Below, in pieces: positions 16,057-24,399 of a stretch of DNA of 49,959 nt. A model generated the notes under the pieces. That model searched no databases, was not told the DNA's origin, and was given only the letters and a program-made list of their open reading frames with translations. The DNA comes from Nanobdellati archaeon. GTDB taxonomy: Archaea; EX4484-52; GLR71. Position 1 is the first letter of the stretch, and every line of letters starts with the position of its first letter. The position numbers were made by a program, and so were the translations under genes. Location: assembly GCA_019429125.1 (NCBI GenBank), contig JAHYJO010000011.1, positions 1 through 49,959 of the forward strand, read 5' to 3'.

Positions 16057-16539
16057 TCACACATACATAGGTATACCAAGCTCTGCTTTTGTAGAATTAA
16101 CTTTTGGTACCTTAGGACTATTAGATTCAATAACAACAGCATTAAAATCTGTATCTGGTGAATCACCCATATTATAAGGTATACACATATTCTTCACCAT
16201 AAGATTATAACTCTCAATCAGATTGGCATAATCCTCATGTGTTACTCTTGAGGGGATTCCTTTATCATTTAAAAAATAAGTATGATCCTCTTCCATATAA
16301 GGTTTATCATCCAATAAGTTAATTATACTCAATTCTACAGAATCAAAAAGATCTGAAAGACTACTCTCCGGATGAAATATTGTTACTAATTCAAGATCAT
16401 TTTCATATGTTCTCTCACTCTTTAATAGCTTTAAAAGTGCTTCAACAGGTTTTATTAAAGTGTCACGACCCGATGCAATATTAGCACTTAAATATTGTCG
16501 ATATTCTGCTTGAGTTATCTTTTCATACATATAAATCAT
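16057..16539 (-). CDS. Hypothetical protein, paralogue of the 15082-15537 gene
   Basis: Unknown 160-aa protein, about the same size as its paralogue and sharing the EKITQ start, INLLDDKP, DHTYFLNDKGIPS and YANLIESYN blocks. It is acidic and mostly helical in the first 130 residues, with a looser C-terminal tail that differs between the copies. The ATG at 16530 has a TATA-like TATAAAC about 23 bases upstream, so it may be the true start. Both copies carry a GATTTATAAA element further upstream. I cannot assign a function. Confidence 0.68.
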   Translation of the reverse strand: MIYMYEKITQAEYRQYLSANIASGRDTLIKPVEALLKLLKSERTYENDLELVTIFHPESSLSDLFDSVELSIINLLDDKPYMEEDHTYFLNDKGIPSRVTHEDYANLIESYNLMVKNMCIPYNMGDSPDTDFNAVVIESNSPKVPKVNSTKAELGIPMYV

Positions 16540-16694
16540 CTGAAATATAGTTTATAGACTCATGAAGGATGCCCATATTAAAGGACACAAGGTTTATAAA
16601 TCTTTGGGTAGTTGTTACTAGAGGGTTTAACACATAGTAGAAGTATTACATAAACTAAAGAAATTGATAATATTAAGAATAAAGATACTATAAT

Positions 16695-19600
16695 TTAATT
16701 ATGTTCTTTTAGGTGACTTTTGAAGCGCTCGTGGAGCAAGTCAATCTTAGTTCGACCAATAGGTGTGTTATTTGATGCACGCTCTTGTTTGTTATCAATC
16801 TTTTGTGTTGTTCCTTTTTTAAATGAGAATGAATGTAATGTGGTTTTCTTTTTTATTTTCTGGTTAAAGAAGTCACCTTTTGGTGTGTATGTACCTTTTA
16901 CCTTAGGAGGTATTAGCATGTATCCTAAAACTGCTATTAATACTATAAAGAAAAATGATGCCAACAATACTTTCTTAAACAATGATGAAATCTTTGATAA
17001 TTTTGATTCTTCTACAGAGATTAGCTGTTCAGCCTCACGTATAACACTTTCGGCCTTGTCTTTGAGTTTGAGTGCTTCAAATGTGTTTCCTGCCTCAAGC
17101 AATGACCTTGATTCATCAATAAGTTTCTTTGCCTCAAAAATCTTGTCTTTTGCAGTGCCAACCACAGTAGCATTTAAAGCGCCTACATATTTCTGGAATA
17201 TGCTCGGGTCTGAGATGTTTGAAATGAGAGCTTTGATGCGTTCATTGTACTGGTAAATTTGTGTTTCTATAATATCTAATTGTTTGAGACTGTAAATCTT
17301 ATTCGTGTCTGAAAATGAGACTTTTAATGTAAAACTCACTGTTTCATCAATATCGGTCTCATTTGCTGTAAGTCTTGCATTTATTGTGTAATCATTTACC
17401 TGCGCTGTGTCTGGCGCATTCAGGTCTACCATAAATGTTGCTGATGCGTTTGGTGCAAGTTCAACAATGTCTGCATTTATGATATTGTACCAATTTGACC
17501 AGGTAACTCCATCAAGTGTTAGGTATAAATCATAGATTGTTTCTGTTTTCTTATTTGTGACTGTCAGCTCAATATACTCAGTTGTACCTTGTTTTATTAC
17601 TATTAACTTATTGTATTTTATATCAAGATTGTCTGTTGTCTCAATAGTGTCAGTCGTGTTATTTTTTGTATCGGTTGGTTTTGACGAAGGTGTCAATGAA
17701 CCTGAAGGTGAGGTGCTACCTGAACTGCTGTCTGTATATGGTGCTATGTAAATTATTTTGAATGTCTGGTATGTATAACCTGTGATAACACGAGAGTCTA
17801 TAGTGTGGGTTGCTGAAATCTTGACATAATAAGTTCCGGTATGATTTAAGTTTGAGAAAAGGCAGGAATATTCACCGTAGGAATTTACTGCATCTGGGTA
17901 ATATTTACTATCATTCCAACTGCTAGATGCCAGATCTCTTATGAGACAGGTTATGTCAGCATTATCTATAAGAGATTCGTTATCCATATCATCGCTGTAC
18001 TTTACACTACCTGTGACTGTTACATCTTTTGATATGTTAACAGTTGAAGTTATGCCTATGTCTGGCAATGTTGGATCTATTGTTACGTCAAGCCAGACTA
18101 TATGAAGATTTGTTGAGTTTAATATTGTCTTTGTCGTGTTTAAAGGAGAAGTGCCATCAACTGAAATGTTATAGTTCTTTTCGTTGTCGCCATAAGGGAC
18201 TTGCCAGATGAATGAGTAGTCTCCATTTTCATCACTTGTTGTATTTGCTTTGATAGCACCATCTATATAAAGGTTGACAGCTGCATCAAATACTTTTGTG
18301 TTGTTCGTTCCTTCAATTGAACCAGAGATAGTTATCCAATCTTCTTCATTTGCGGTAGAGTCTGTTGCGTTTGTATTTAGTGTGATTGAATTGATTTCGT
18401 TTGTGATATTTATGAAATATTCCTTTTCACCAATATTATTAAATTCATCAAACACTTTGATCATTATGGTATGATTTCCTATTGAAGGATTAGTTATATT
18501 TACATTTGTATCATCCATGTTACCATTTTCATCAGATAATTGTTGAGCTGAACCCACTAGATTATTGTCAAAATATATTTTTACAGATGGCACTCCAATA
18601 ACAGTCTTATTAAGTGGTTTTCCTGTTTTTTTCTTTACAGTCCCAGTAAATGTAAAATTGAAAGTTTCTTGAGCTAAATATTTATCAATACTATCTTTAT
18701 TTATCGCAGTTTGAGAGATAGTAAGGTCAAGCCCATCAGTAATGTTAATATAAATTGTTTTTTTGAAGATATAATCTGATGTCTCGTTTTCAAGAGCATA
18801 TAATTTAATCAAATATTTCCCTTTAGGATAAAGCGTTTGGTTTGCTGAAATCGGCCATATAGAATCAATAAATGTAGAATCAATAAATGTCTCTGAAACA
18901 CCAATTGTGGAAACTGTACTATTTGACCAGACTATTGTATTCTTTGAGCCATTAACAAAAAATATTTCAGTAAATATTTTTGCATCAATTGCTGAGGCAG
19001 CATAAATTGATGTATTTATTGTAAGGTTATCACCATAATTAAAAACAGATATCGTATCTATAAATCCTCGAGGTGGCATACCTTCATCATCATAGACAAC
19101 ATAAAGTTTTGTAATCATATTTGCATCAACAGTGTAATTGATTGCATATAATGTGCGTCCTGATGGAAGTGATGATATATTCTGTAATGCAAATCCTGAT
19201 AAAATTATGCAGGGTCCTAAGAGATTTAAACCAGAAACATTACAATAAATTGTTTCAGTTGGTACTGGATATTTTATTGTAAGATTAGATATTGTAAATT
19301 GTGTAGGGTTTGAAAGAGAAAATTGTTCAGTAATATTATTACCAGTTGTAGGATTTGTGCGCACATCATGTCCCAAAACAGATAAGGTCTCGATAGATAC
19401 ACCCTCAGTAATGAATGTAAGATTCATCTCAGTTGTATGGCTTGAATAAAGTGTAGTGTTAGGAGAATATGGAATTGCAAAAACTACTGATTTTTTATTA
19501 TTTAACATATATTTAAAATCATCCTCCATAATTTTTGAATTTGACACAAGTGTTTCAGATTGATTATATTGTTCAGTTGTACTATCTGTTGTTGTATCAA

Positions 19601-21950
19601 TTATTGTTCTTTCAACCATTATTGTCATCTGTGTAAGATCTTTTTGTTGTGTATTTATAGGTGCTACAGATAAGTTGAATGCTGTGTTGTCTGGTAAATA
19701 TTCACCATAAAGTGCGGCAATAAATGTGATATTTATTTTTCCAGTTGAGGGTACTGTCACATTTTTATACCAAACAGAACCATAAGTTGGCTGCCAGACA
19801 TTATCAGAATAAATAGGAGATATATCAGATGAAGGAGACAATGTAATTATCTGGTTCCAAGATATTGTATCTCCTGTTGAAGGATTCATATCAGTCTGTA
19901 AAAGCGAGGTCTCGATATAATCTATGTAATCTATATTTTTTCCAGAACTTATTTGAGGAATACCATATAATACGTAAGAATCTTCAATTGCTGAAATAAA
20001 ATCTTTTGCAGTCTGGTTCTCAATCTTATCTCGGTTAAGAACTAATCTGTTTTTTGATGCAGCAAGTGAAGAACCAATATCTTTACCTTCTAAAACATTA
20101 AGGAAAAAATGTTTTGCCACACTTTCTGAGGTTAACCAACTTACTGAGGTTGAACCAATAAATGCGTGAGGACCATTTAAGGTGTTACTGTTTGTCAGCA
20201 TCTTTAAGATTACAGAATCTTGATAATTCCAATCACTTGAATTTTTATTGCCTAGGTCCCATGAATTTTCATTTGTATCATTTCTTGAAATTCTTGCAAA
20301 ATAATCTGATGTTGAGAAAAATAAAATATTATTCTTAAAATTATTAAGTATACCATTATCCCAACAAGATACTACATCATCACTTGTAGATGTGAATGGA
20401 CAAGAATACTCATCATAAAATATGTCTGTAAGATTTGTTGTATTCATATACATTTTTTTATTTGTTCCACCGCCCGCGAAATAAATTATAGAATCTGCAC
20501 TATTGACTATTGAATTAAACATATTTGCGCCGGTTGCAGAACTACCTAAATATATGTTGTTGCTTCCTGCAGGATTTAATATGTTACTGATAAATGTTGC
20601 TGCACTCTGGTATGCTTGCTCCAGTGGTGCAAACACGCTTGAACCTGTGAATTGCAATGACTCGGGTGTGTAATAATTATTGTAAGTTGTAGTGTTGAGG
20701 GAGACTGTGCCTAAAGACCTGTCAATTAAACTTTGCGCATCTGCTGGAGATTTACCTGTCACTATACCCCAGGCAACATCGACAAACGGGTCGTCATCTA
20801 TACTTGAAAAAAGTGTGTTTAGCTTTCGTATCATGTCAGGTGTTACGTACTCTGGATGAAGTATGACTGTGACATATTCGGGTTCGTATGCGGCAAGAAT
20901 TTCTACAAGTGAATTGTCGACTGAGATATCTATTGTGCTCTCGTCGAAGTATATAATTGTTGCTCTGTCAGGTATTGAATAGTAATGTGGGAGATCAATG
21001 CCTTCTGTATACACATAAGAATTGTTGTTTATTGTTGCGTTCATTTTGGTCCCAATCAAATCATAGGATTGATTATAATACATAGATTGTAACGGCATCA
21101 ATATGATGTAAGGTATTTTTTCAGGTTCGGATATGTTTACTGTAACATTCAGGTATGATGTGTTTGTCCAGTTATAGCCGGTGCCAGCATAGGTATCTGC
21201 TGCGGAAAAATAATATTCTAATGTCTCGCCATCATAAGATGCGAGGTTGACAATGCCACTGCAAATGTAACTTGGACTGATTCCTGAACAGAGAAGGGAC
21301 TGATTGCGCCAAACGGGGTTGGTCTGGTTACGGAAGAAGATAAGGCTTGATGTTGTGTTGAGGTTTGGGTCTGTGACATTGACTGAAAAGTTGCCGAAAT
21401 ATTGTGTCATTACTGTTCCGTTTACTGGGTTTGGCGCTGATAAAGTCGGCACTATACCAATTTTTGTTGTAAATGTTGTGGTGTTTGTCTCTGAATTGTT
21501 GTCTGTTGTGGATATTGTCCATGTATGAGAACTGTCATTAAAATTATATGCTGTTGCCGAAAATGATATGTTAAATTCTTGTGTCTCATTACCTGTTGTC
21601 GTATCACACATTATCTTTGAGATGTTGCCAGAGGAGTCTGTCTCATTTGTACAAGTCCAATTTGTAAGAATCACAAGAGTTGACCAATCGATAGAATAAT
21701 TTGCGTAATCTGTTGAATTTACTGGTACTGTGATGTTTGTCTGGTTCAGATAATCATAAGATACATTAGTGATGTTTATTGTAATTGTTATTGTCTCTGT
21801 GCTGTTTGCCTCTGCCAACAGGTCCGAACCTGTTGTGGATATGCATGTGTCTGGCTGGAAGGTATGCAATGCAATTGTCGGTATTTGGAGGACTAATGCT
21901 ACGATTATTAAAACTGCAAAAAATATTGTGTTTAGGTATTTATTTGTCAT
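16695..21950 (-). CDS. Giant surface protein with a degenerate gingipain-like (C25) domain
   Basis: The 1751-aa protein begins with a signal sequence (IFFAVLIIVALVLQI) and ends with one membrane helix (LLASFFFIVLIAVLGYML, about 1660-1682) and a basic cytoplasmic tail of about 69 residues. After N-terminal beta repeats, residues about 270-660 look like a caspase/gingipain fold: VILHPEYVTPDMIRKLNTLF, DSIIYFAGGGTNKK, NILFFSTSDYFA, HAFIGSTSVSWLTSE, GKDIGSSLAASKNRL and YVLYGIPQISSG. The histidine and cysteine expected in the second and third blocks are not there. Then come Ig-like repeats, a Pro/Ser/Thr linker, a NEW3-like domain and a helical hairpin. N-x-S/T sequons are very frequent, implying heavy N-glycosylation. 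ATG 21950 is favoured over 21983. Confidence 0.85.
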   Translation of the reverse strand: MTNKYLNTIFFAVLIIVALVLQIPTIALHTFQPDTCISTTGSDLLAEANSTETITITINITNVSYDYLNQTNITVPVNSTDYANYSIDWSTLVILTNWTCTNETDSSGNISKIMCDTTTGNETQEFNISFSATAYNFNDSSHTWTISTTDNNSETNTTTFTTKIGIVPTLSAPNPVNGTVMTQYFGNFSVNVTDPNLNTTSSLIFFRNQTNPVWRNQSLLCSGISPSYICSGIVNLASYDGETLEYYFSAADTYAGTGYNWTNTSYLNVTVNISEPEKIPYIILMPLQSMYYNQSYDLIGTKMNATINNNSYVYTEGIDLPHYYSIPDRATIIYFDESTIDISVDNSLVEILAAYEPEYVTVILHPEYVTPDMIRKLNTLFSSIDDDPFVDVAWGIVTGKSPADAQSLIDRSLGTVSLNTTTYNNYYTPESLQFTGSSVFAPLEQAYQSAATFISNILNPAGSNNIYLGSSATGANMFNSIVNSADSIIYFAGGGTNKKMYMNTTNLTDIFYDEYSCPFTSTSDDVVSCWDNGILNNFKNNILFFSTSDYFARISRNDTNENSWDLGNKNSSDWNYQDSVILKMLTNSNTLNGPHAFIGSTSVSWLTSESVAKHFFLNVLEGKDIGSSLAASKNRLVLNRDKIENQTAKDFISAIEDSYVLYGIPQISSGKNIDYIDYIETSLLQTDMNPSTGDTISWNQIITLSPSSDISPIYSDNVWQPTYGSVWYKNVTVPSTGKINITFIAALYGEYLPDNTAFNLSVAPINTQQKDLTQMTIMVERTIIDTTTDSTTEQYNQSETLVSNSKIMEDDFKYMLNNKKSVVFAIPYSPNTTLYSSHTTEMNLTFITEGVSIETLSVLGHDVRTNPTTGNNITEQFSLSNPTQFTISNLTIKYPVPTETIYCNVSGLNLLGPCIILSGFALQNISSLPSGRTLYAINYTVDANMITKLYVVYDDEGMPPRGFIDTISVFNYGDNLTINTSIYAASAIDAKIFTEIFFVNGSKNTIVWSNSTVSTIGVSETFIDSTFIDSIWPISANQTLYPKGKYLIKLYALENETSDYIFKKTIYINITDGLDLTISQTAINKDSIDKYLAQETFNFTFTGTVKKKTGKPLNKTVIGVPSVKIYFDNNLVGSAQQLSDENGNMDDTNVNITNPSIGNHTIMIKVFDEFNNIGEKEYFINITNEINSITLNTNATDSTANEEDWITISGSIEGTNNTKVFDAAVNLYIDGAIKANTTSDENGDYSFIWQVPYGDNEKNYNISVDGTSPLNTTKTILNSTNLHIVWLDVTIDPTLPDIGITSTVNISKDVTVTGSVKYSDDMDNESLIDNADITCLIRDLASSSWNDSKYYPDAVNSYGEYSCLFSNLNHTGTYYVKISATHTIDSRVITGYTYQTFKIIYIAPYTDSSSGSTSPSGSLTPSSKPTDTKNNTTDTIETTDNLDIKYNKLIVIKQGTTEYIELTVTNKKTETIYDLYLTLDGVTWSNWYNIINADIVELAPNASATFMVDLNAPDTAQVNDYTINARLTANETDIDETVSFTLKVSFSDTNKIYSLKQLDIIETQIYQYNERIKALISNISDPSIFQKYVGALNATVVGTAKDKIFEAKKLIDESRSLLEAGNTFEALKLKDKAESVIREAEQLISVEESKLSKISSLFKKVLLASFFFIVLIAVLGYMLIPPKVKGTYTPKGDFFNQKIKKKTTLHSFSFKKGTTQKIDNKQERASNNTPIGRTKIDLLHERFKSHLKEHN

Positions 21951-21968
21951 ATCGTAACAATCCAAGAG

Positions 21969-21976
21969 ATTTAAAG
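21969..21976 (-). promoter_or_regulatory. TATA-like box of the giant surface protein gene
   Basis: CTTTAAAT on the minus strand is centred about 22 bases before ATG 21950. A second TATATATA lies at 22011-22018. Confidence 0.4.
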
Positions 21977-22039
21977 CTTGCACTAGTACATATATTTTGA
22001 ATTTGTGTCATATATATAGGTAATAAAAAAAGAGTTGGG

Positions 22040-22105
22040 TGATAATTGAACCCCCCCACGGAGCACAAGTAAAATCACTTAATTAAAATTGTGCAGAGGG
22101 GGTAT
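22040..22105. ncRNA. Candidate structured RNA or hairpin element
   Basis: This GC-rich island lies in AT-rich intergenic DNA. C7 at 22051-22057 can pair with GGGGG 22098-22102, GCAC 22063-22066 with GTGC 22091-22094, and AAGT 22067-22070 with ACTT 22077-22080. This forms a stacked hairpin with an internal loop and a bulge. TATATATA lies on both sides (22011-22018 and 22103-22110), and oligo-T runs follow on either strand, so the direction of transcription is unclear. It does not fit a tRNA or SRP RNA. It could also be a terminator or protein-binding site. Confidence 0.35.
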
Positions 22106-22131
22106 ATATAGTTTTTATGTTGTCAATAATA

Positions 22132-22446
22132 TTATCGTATTTTTACTGCTGTGCCGTAAGCTAAAATCTCAGCAGACGCTGTCATGACCATTGATGTCTG
22201 GTACCTTACTGTAACTATTGCATCTGCACCTTGACTTTCTGCATCTTTAATCATTCGTGCTGTTGCCTCATCTCTTGCATCTATAAGCATCTGAGTGTAC
22301 TCTTTAAGTTCGCCACCCACAATCTGGCGCAACCCTGCAATCATGTCTTTGCCGAACCATTTGGCACGGATGGTGCTACCTTTCACAAGACCTAATGTTG
22401 AAATTATTGTCTTCCCTGCAATTTCGTCTGTCGTTGTTATTATCAT
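22132..22446 (-). CDS. YbjQ/UPF0145 family protein
   Basis: This 104-aa protein matches the YbjQ family from end to end: MIITTTDEIAGKTI, LGLVKGSTIRAK, GGELKEYTQML, ARDEATARMIKDAESQGADA and MTASAEILAYGTAVKI. The family forms a pentameric dodecin-like ring and has been called a putative heavy-metal-binding domain; its true role is unknown. The frame is open to a GTG at 22455, but ATG 22446 matches the usual family start. It is a single gene with no clear ribosome binding site. Confidence 0.92.
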   Translation of the reverse strand: MIITTTDEIAGKTIISTLGLVKGSTIRAKWFGKDMIAGLRQIVGGELKEYTQMLIDARDEATARMIKDAESQGADAIVTVRYQTSMVMTASAEILAYGTAVKIR

Positions 22447-22565
22447 TTGAATCACTTTATTTTATTTTAGGGTTGCAGGTATAAAAAGATATATAAATGA
22501 TTATAACACTGTTATACTGTAAGACCTGCAAAATATTAATATCAAACTAAAAAGGTGCGAATCAG

Positions 22566-23501
22566 ATGGGACAAGAAAATGAAACAGCAACAAACATTAC
22601 TCAGAACATTACTGAGCTTATAGGAAATACACCAATGATTAAGATACAGAAGATGGTAGGGGTAGATGATGCTGAGATTTGTGCAAAGCTTGAATGGTTC
22701 AACATAGGTGGTTCTGTTAAAGACAGGATGGCACTTTATATAATCGAAAACGCTGAGAGATCTGGAAAACTTGATAAAGGTAAGACTATACTTGAAGCAA
22801 CATCAGGTAATACAGGAATTTCATATGCTATGATTGCAGCACAAAAAGGATACAAGATGAAGATTGTCATGCCTGAGTCGGTCAGTGTTGAAAGGCGAAA
22901 AATTATCAAGGCGTACGGCTCTGAACTTGTGCTGTCACCTGGCGCTAAAGGTACAGGTGGCGCGGTTGAACTTAAAAGACAGATACTTTCGAAAGATGCT
23001 GAAAGTTATGTTGATCTTGACCAATTTAAGGATCCTGCAAATATACAGGCACATTACGAAACGACAGGTAAAGAGATAATTGACCAGACGGGCGGTAAAA
23101 TTGATATGGTCATTGTCGGTGTGGGTACTGCAGGGACTGGTGTGGGTATTTCTAAAAGATTGAAAGAATTTAATAAAAAGATACAAGTTGTTGGTGTTGT
23201 GCCTCAGCTTGGGTTTTCGGTGCAAGGTCTTAGAAATCCAGCTGAACCTTTTTCTACTGAACTTTATGATAACACATATTTTGACGAGATTGTGGAGATT
23301 ACAGGTGAGATGATACCTGCAACTTTACAGGCAGGGCGTGATCTTGCAAAAAAAGAAGGGCTTTTTGTAGGTATGAGTTCTGGAGCTGGTATGTATGTTG
23401 CAATGAATAAAGCTCGTAAATTGGGAAAAGGTAAAAGAATTGTTGTCATATTTCCAGATAATGGTTATAAGTATTTGAGCACTTGTTTGTTTGAGGAGTA
23501 G
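22566..23501 (+). CDS. cysK: Cysteine synthase (O-acetylserine sulfhydrylase family)
   Basis: A PLP enzyme of fold type II, 311 aa, making cysteine from an activated serine and sulfide. Seen: IGNTPMIKI, FNIGGSVKDRMALYIIENAE with the PLP lysine, EATSGNTGISYAMIAA (substrate loop), VGVGTAGTGVGISKRLKE (phosphate-binding loop, GTAGT for the usual GTGGT) and FPDNGYKYLST near the C-terminus. The start ATG 22566 has AGGTG about 10 bases upstream. No cysE is present nearby, so the natural acceptor (O-acetyl- or O-phosphoserine) is not settled by context. The N-terminal 15 residues are a polar extension. Confidence 0.93.
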   Translation: MGQENETATNITQNITELIGNTPMIKIQKMVGVDDAEICAKLEWFNIGGSVKDRMALYIIENAERSGKLDKGKTILEATSGNTGISYAMIAAQKGYKMKIVMPESVSVERRKIIKAYGSELVLSPGAKGTGGAVELKRQILSKDAESYVDLDQFKDPANIQAHYETTGKEIIDQTGGKIDMVIVGVGTAGTGVGISKRLKEFNKKIQVVGVVPQLGFSVQGLRNPAEPFSTELYDNTYFDEIVEITGEMIPATLQAGRDLAKKEGLFVGMSSGAGMYVAMNKARKLGKGKRIVVIFPDNGYKYLSTCLFEE

Positions 23502-23550
23502 TGTTTGAGGTTTTCTACAATAACCCCCACGTATATGAGCTGTTTTATGC

Positions 23551-23570
23551 ACTTTTAGTTTTTTAAAAAA
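23551..23570 (+). terminator. Probable terminator between cysK and the convergent gene
   Basis: TTTTAG is followed by TTTTTTAAAAAA, a self-complementary T/A tract between two convergent genes. Each strand reads an oligo-T run, so it could end transcription both ways. Confidence 0.4.
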
Positions 23571-23581
23571 TGACACAAACC

Positions 23582-24127
23582 TCATCTGTATTTGTTCCAT
23601 ATACCTTGCAATATTTTTATACCATCTTCGCTGTGGATCCTTACGGATTTAGGGTCTATCTGGATTGCATAAAACGATATGCCTTGTTTTTGAAATGTCA
23701 GCTCAAACTTTTTTGAACCATCACTTTCAAAAGTTTCATTAAAAATTAATTTACCACAATAACCTTGATCCTTAATTACATTTGATGCATATCCAGGCAA
23801 CATTGCATAATCTACTGGAGACAACTCTTGCAAGTCTTTTGAGATTAATTCTACTGTGGGACCTGTATTCAATGAATAATATAATTTGACTGTGCTCAAT
23901 TTGGGAAAACTATGTGGACATGTCTGTGTTCCAGCATCCATCTCTAATTTTTTTGCTACTTCAAGACACGACTTAAGGTAATTAACCTTACCATCTGAGA
24001 TTGGATAAAAATAATCAATTATAGCTCTAATAGTCTGAGGTGAAGAGATATCATTTATACCACTAATATATGGGAGAACACACATAATAACACCATCTTG
24101 CACTGTCCATTTTTTGAGTGATTTCAA
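23582..24127 (-). CDS. Hypothetical protein, up to 181 aa
   Basis: I do not recognise this protein. The longest form starts at TTG 24127; the first ATG is 24085 (MCVLPYISGIND), giving 167 aa. Neither has a convincing TATA box or ribosome binding site, so the start is uncertain. It is soluble, with five cysteines spread along its length and a beta-rich C-terminal half (GKLIFNETFESDG, FELTFQKQGISFYAIQID). It converges on cysK. No link to a pathway is visible. Confidence 0.55.
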   Translation of the reverse strand: MKSLKKWTVQDGVIMCVLPYISGINDISSPQTIRAIIDYFYPISDGKVNYLKSCLEVAKKLEMDAGTQTCPHSFPKLSTVKLYYSLNTGPTVELISKDLQELSPVDYAMLPGYASNVIKDQGYCGKLIFNETFESDGSKKFELTFQKQGISFYAIQIDPKSVRIHSEDGIKILQGIWNKYR

Positions 24128-24399
24128 ACAAAATGTAGTTAATTAAATACCTTCATTTCTTTTGTAATTCAACGTGAAATGTGTATATTAAATAGATCTC
24201 TGCAGGAGTTTATAAACAAACAATATTTAAAAAATATTCAAAATCACTCACTTTTTGAACCGTGCCCACCATCTTATAATATATAGTCTTAAATTAATAA
24301 ATCTGTTGTTTTCTAAAATAATATTGTTTGATTTTGAATAGATTGTATAATTATACACTCAAGTAGTGTCAAAAATCATTAATAGAATACAGATAAATA

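Noticed and set aside
22040-22105. tRNA or SRP RNA gene
   Set aside because: A T-arm-like GGGGGTTCAA is present on the minus strand, but the acceptor ends do not pair, and the length and loops do not fit SRP RNA; kept only as an unassigned structured element.
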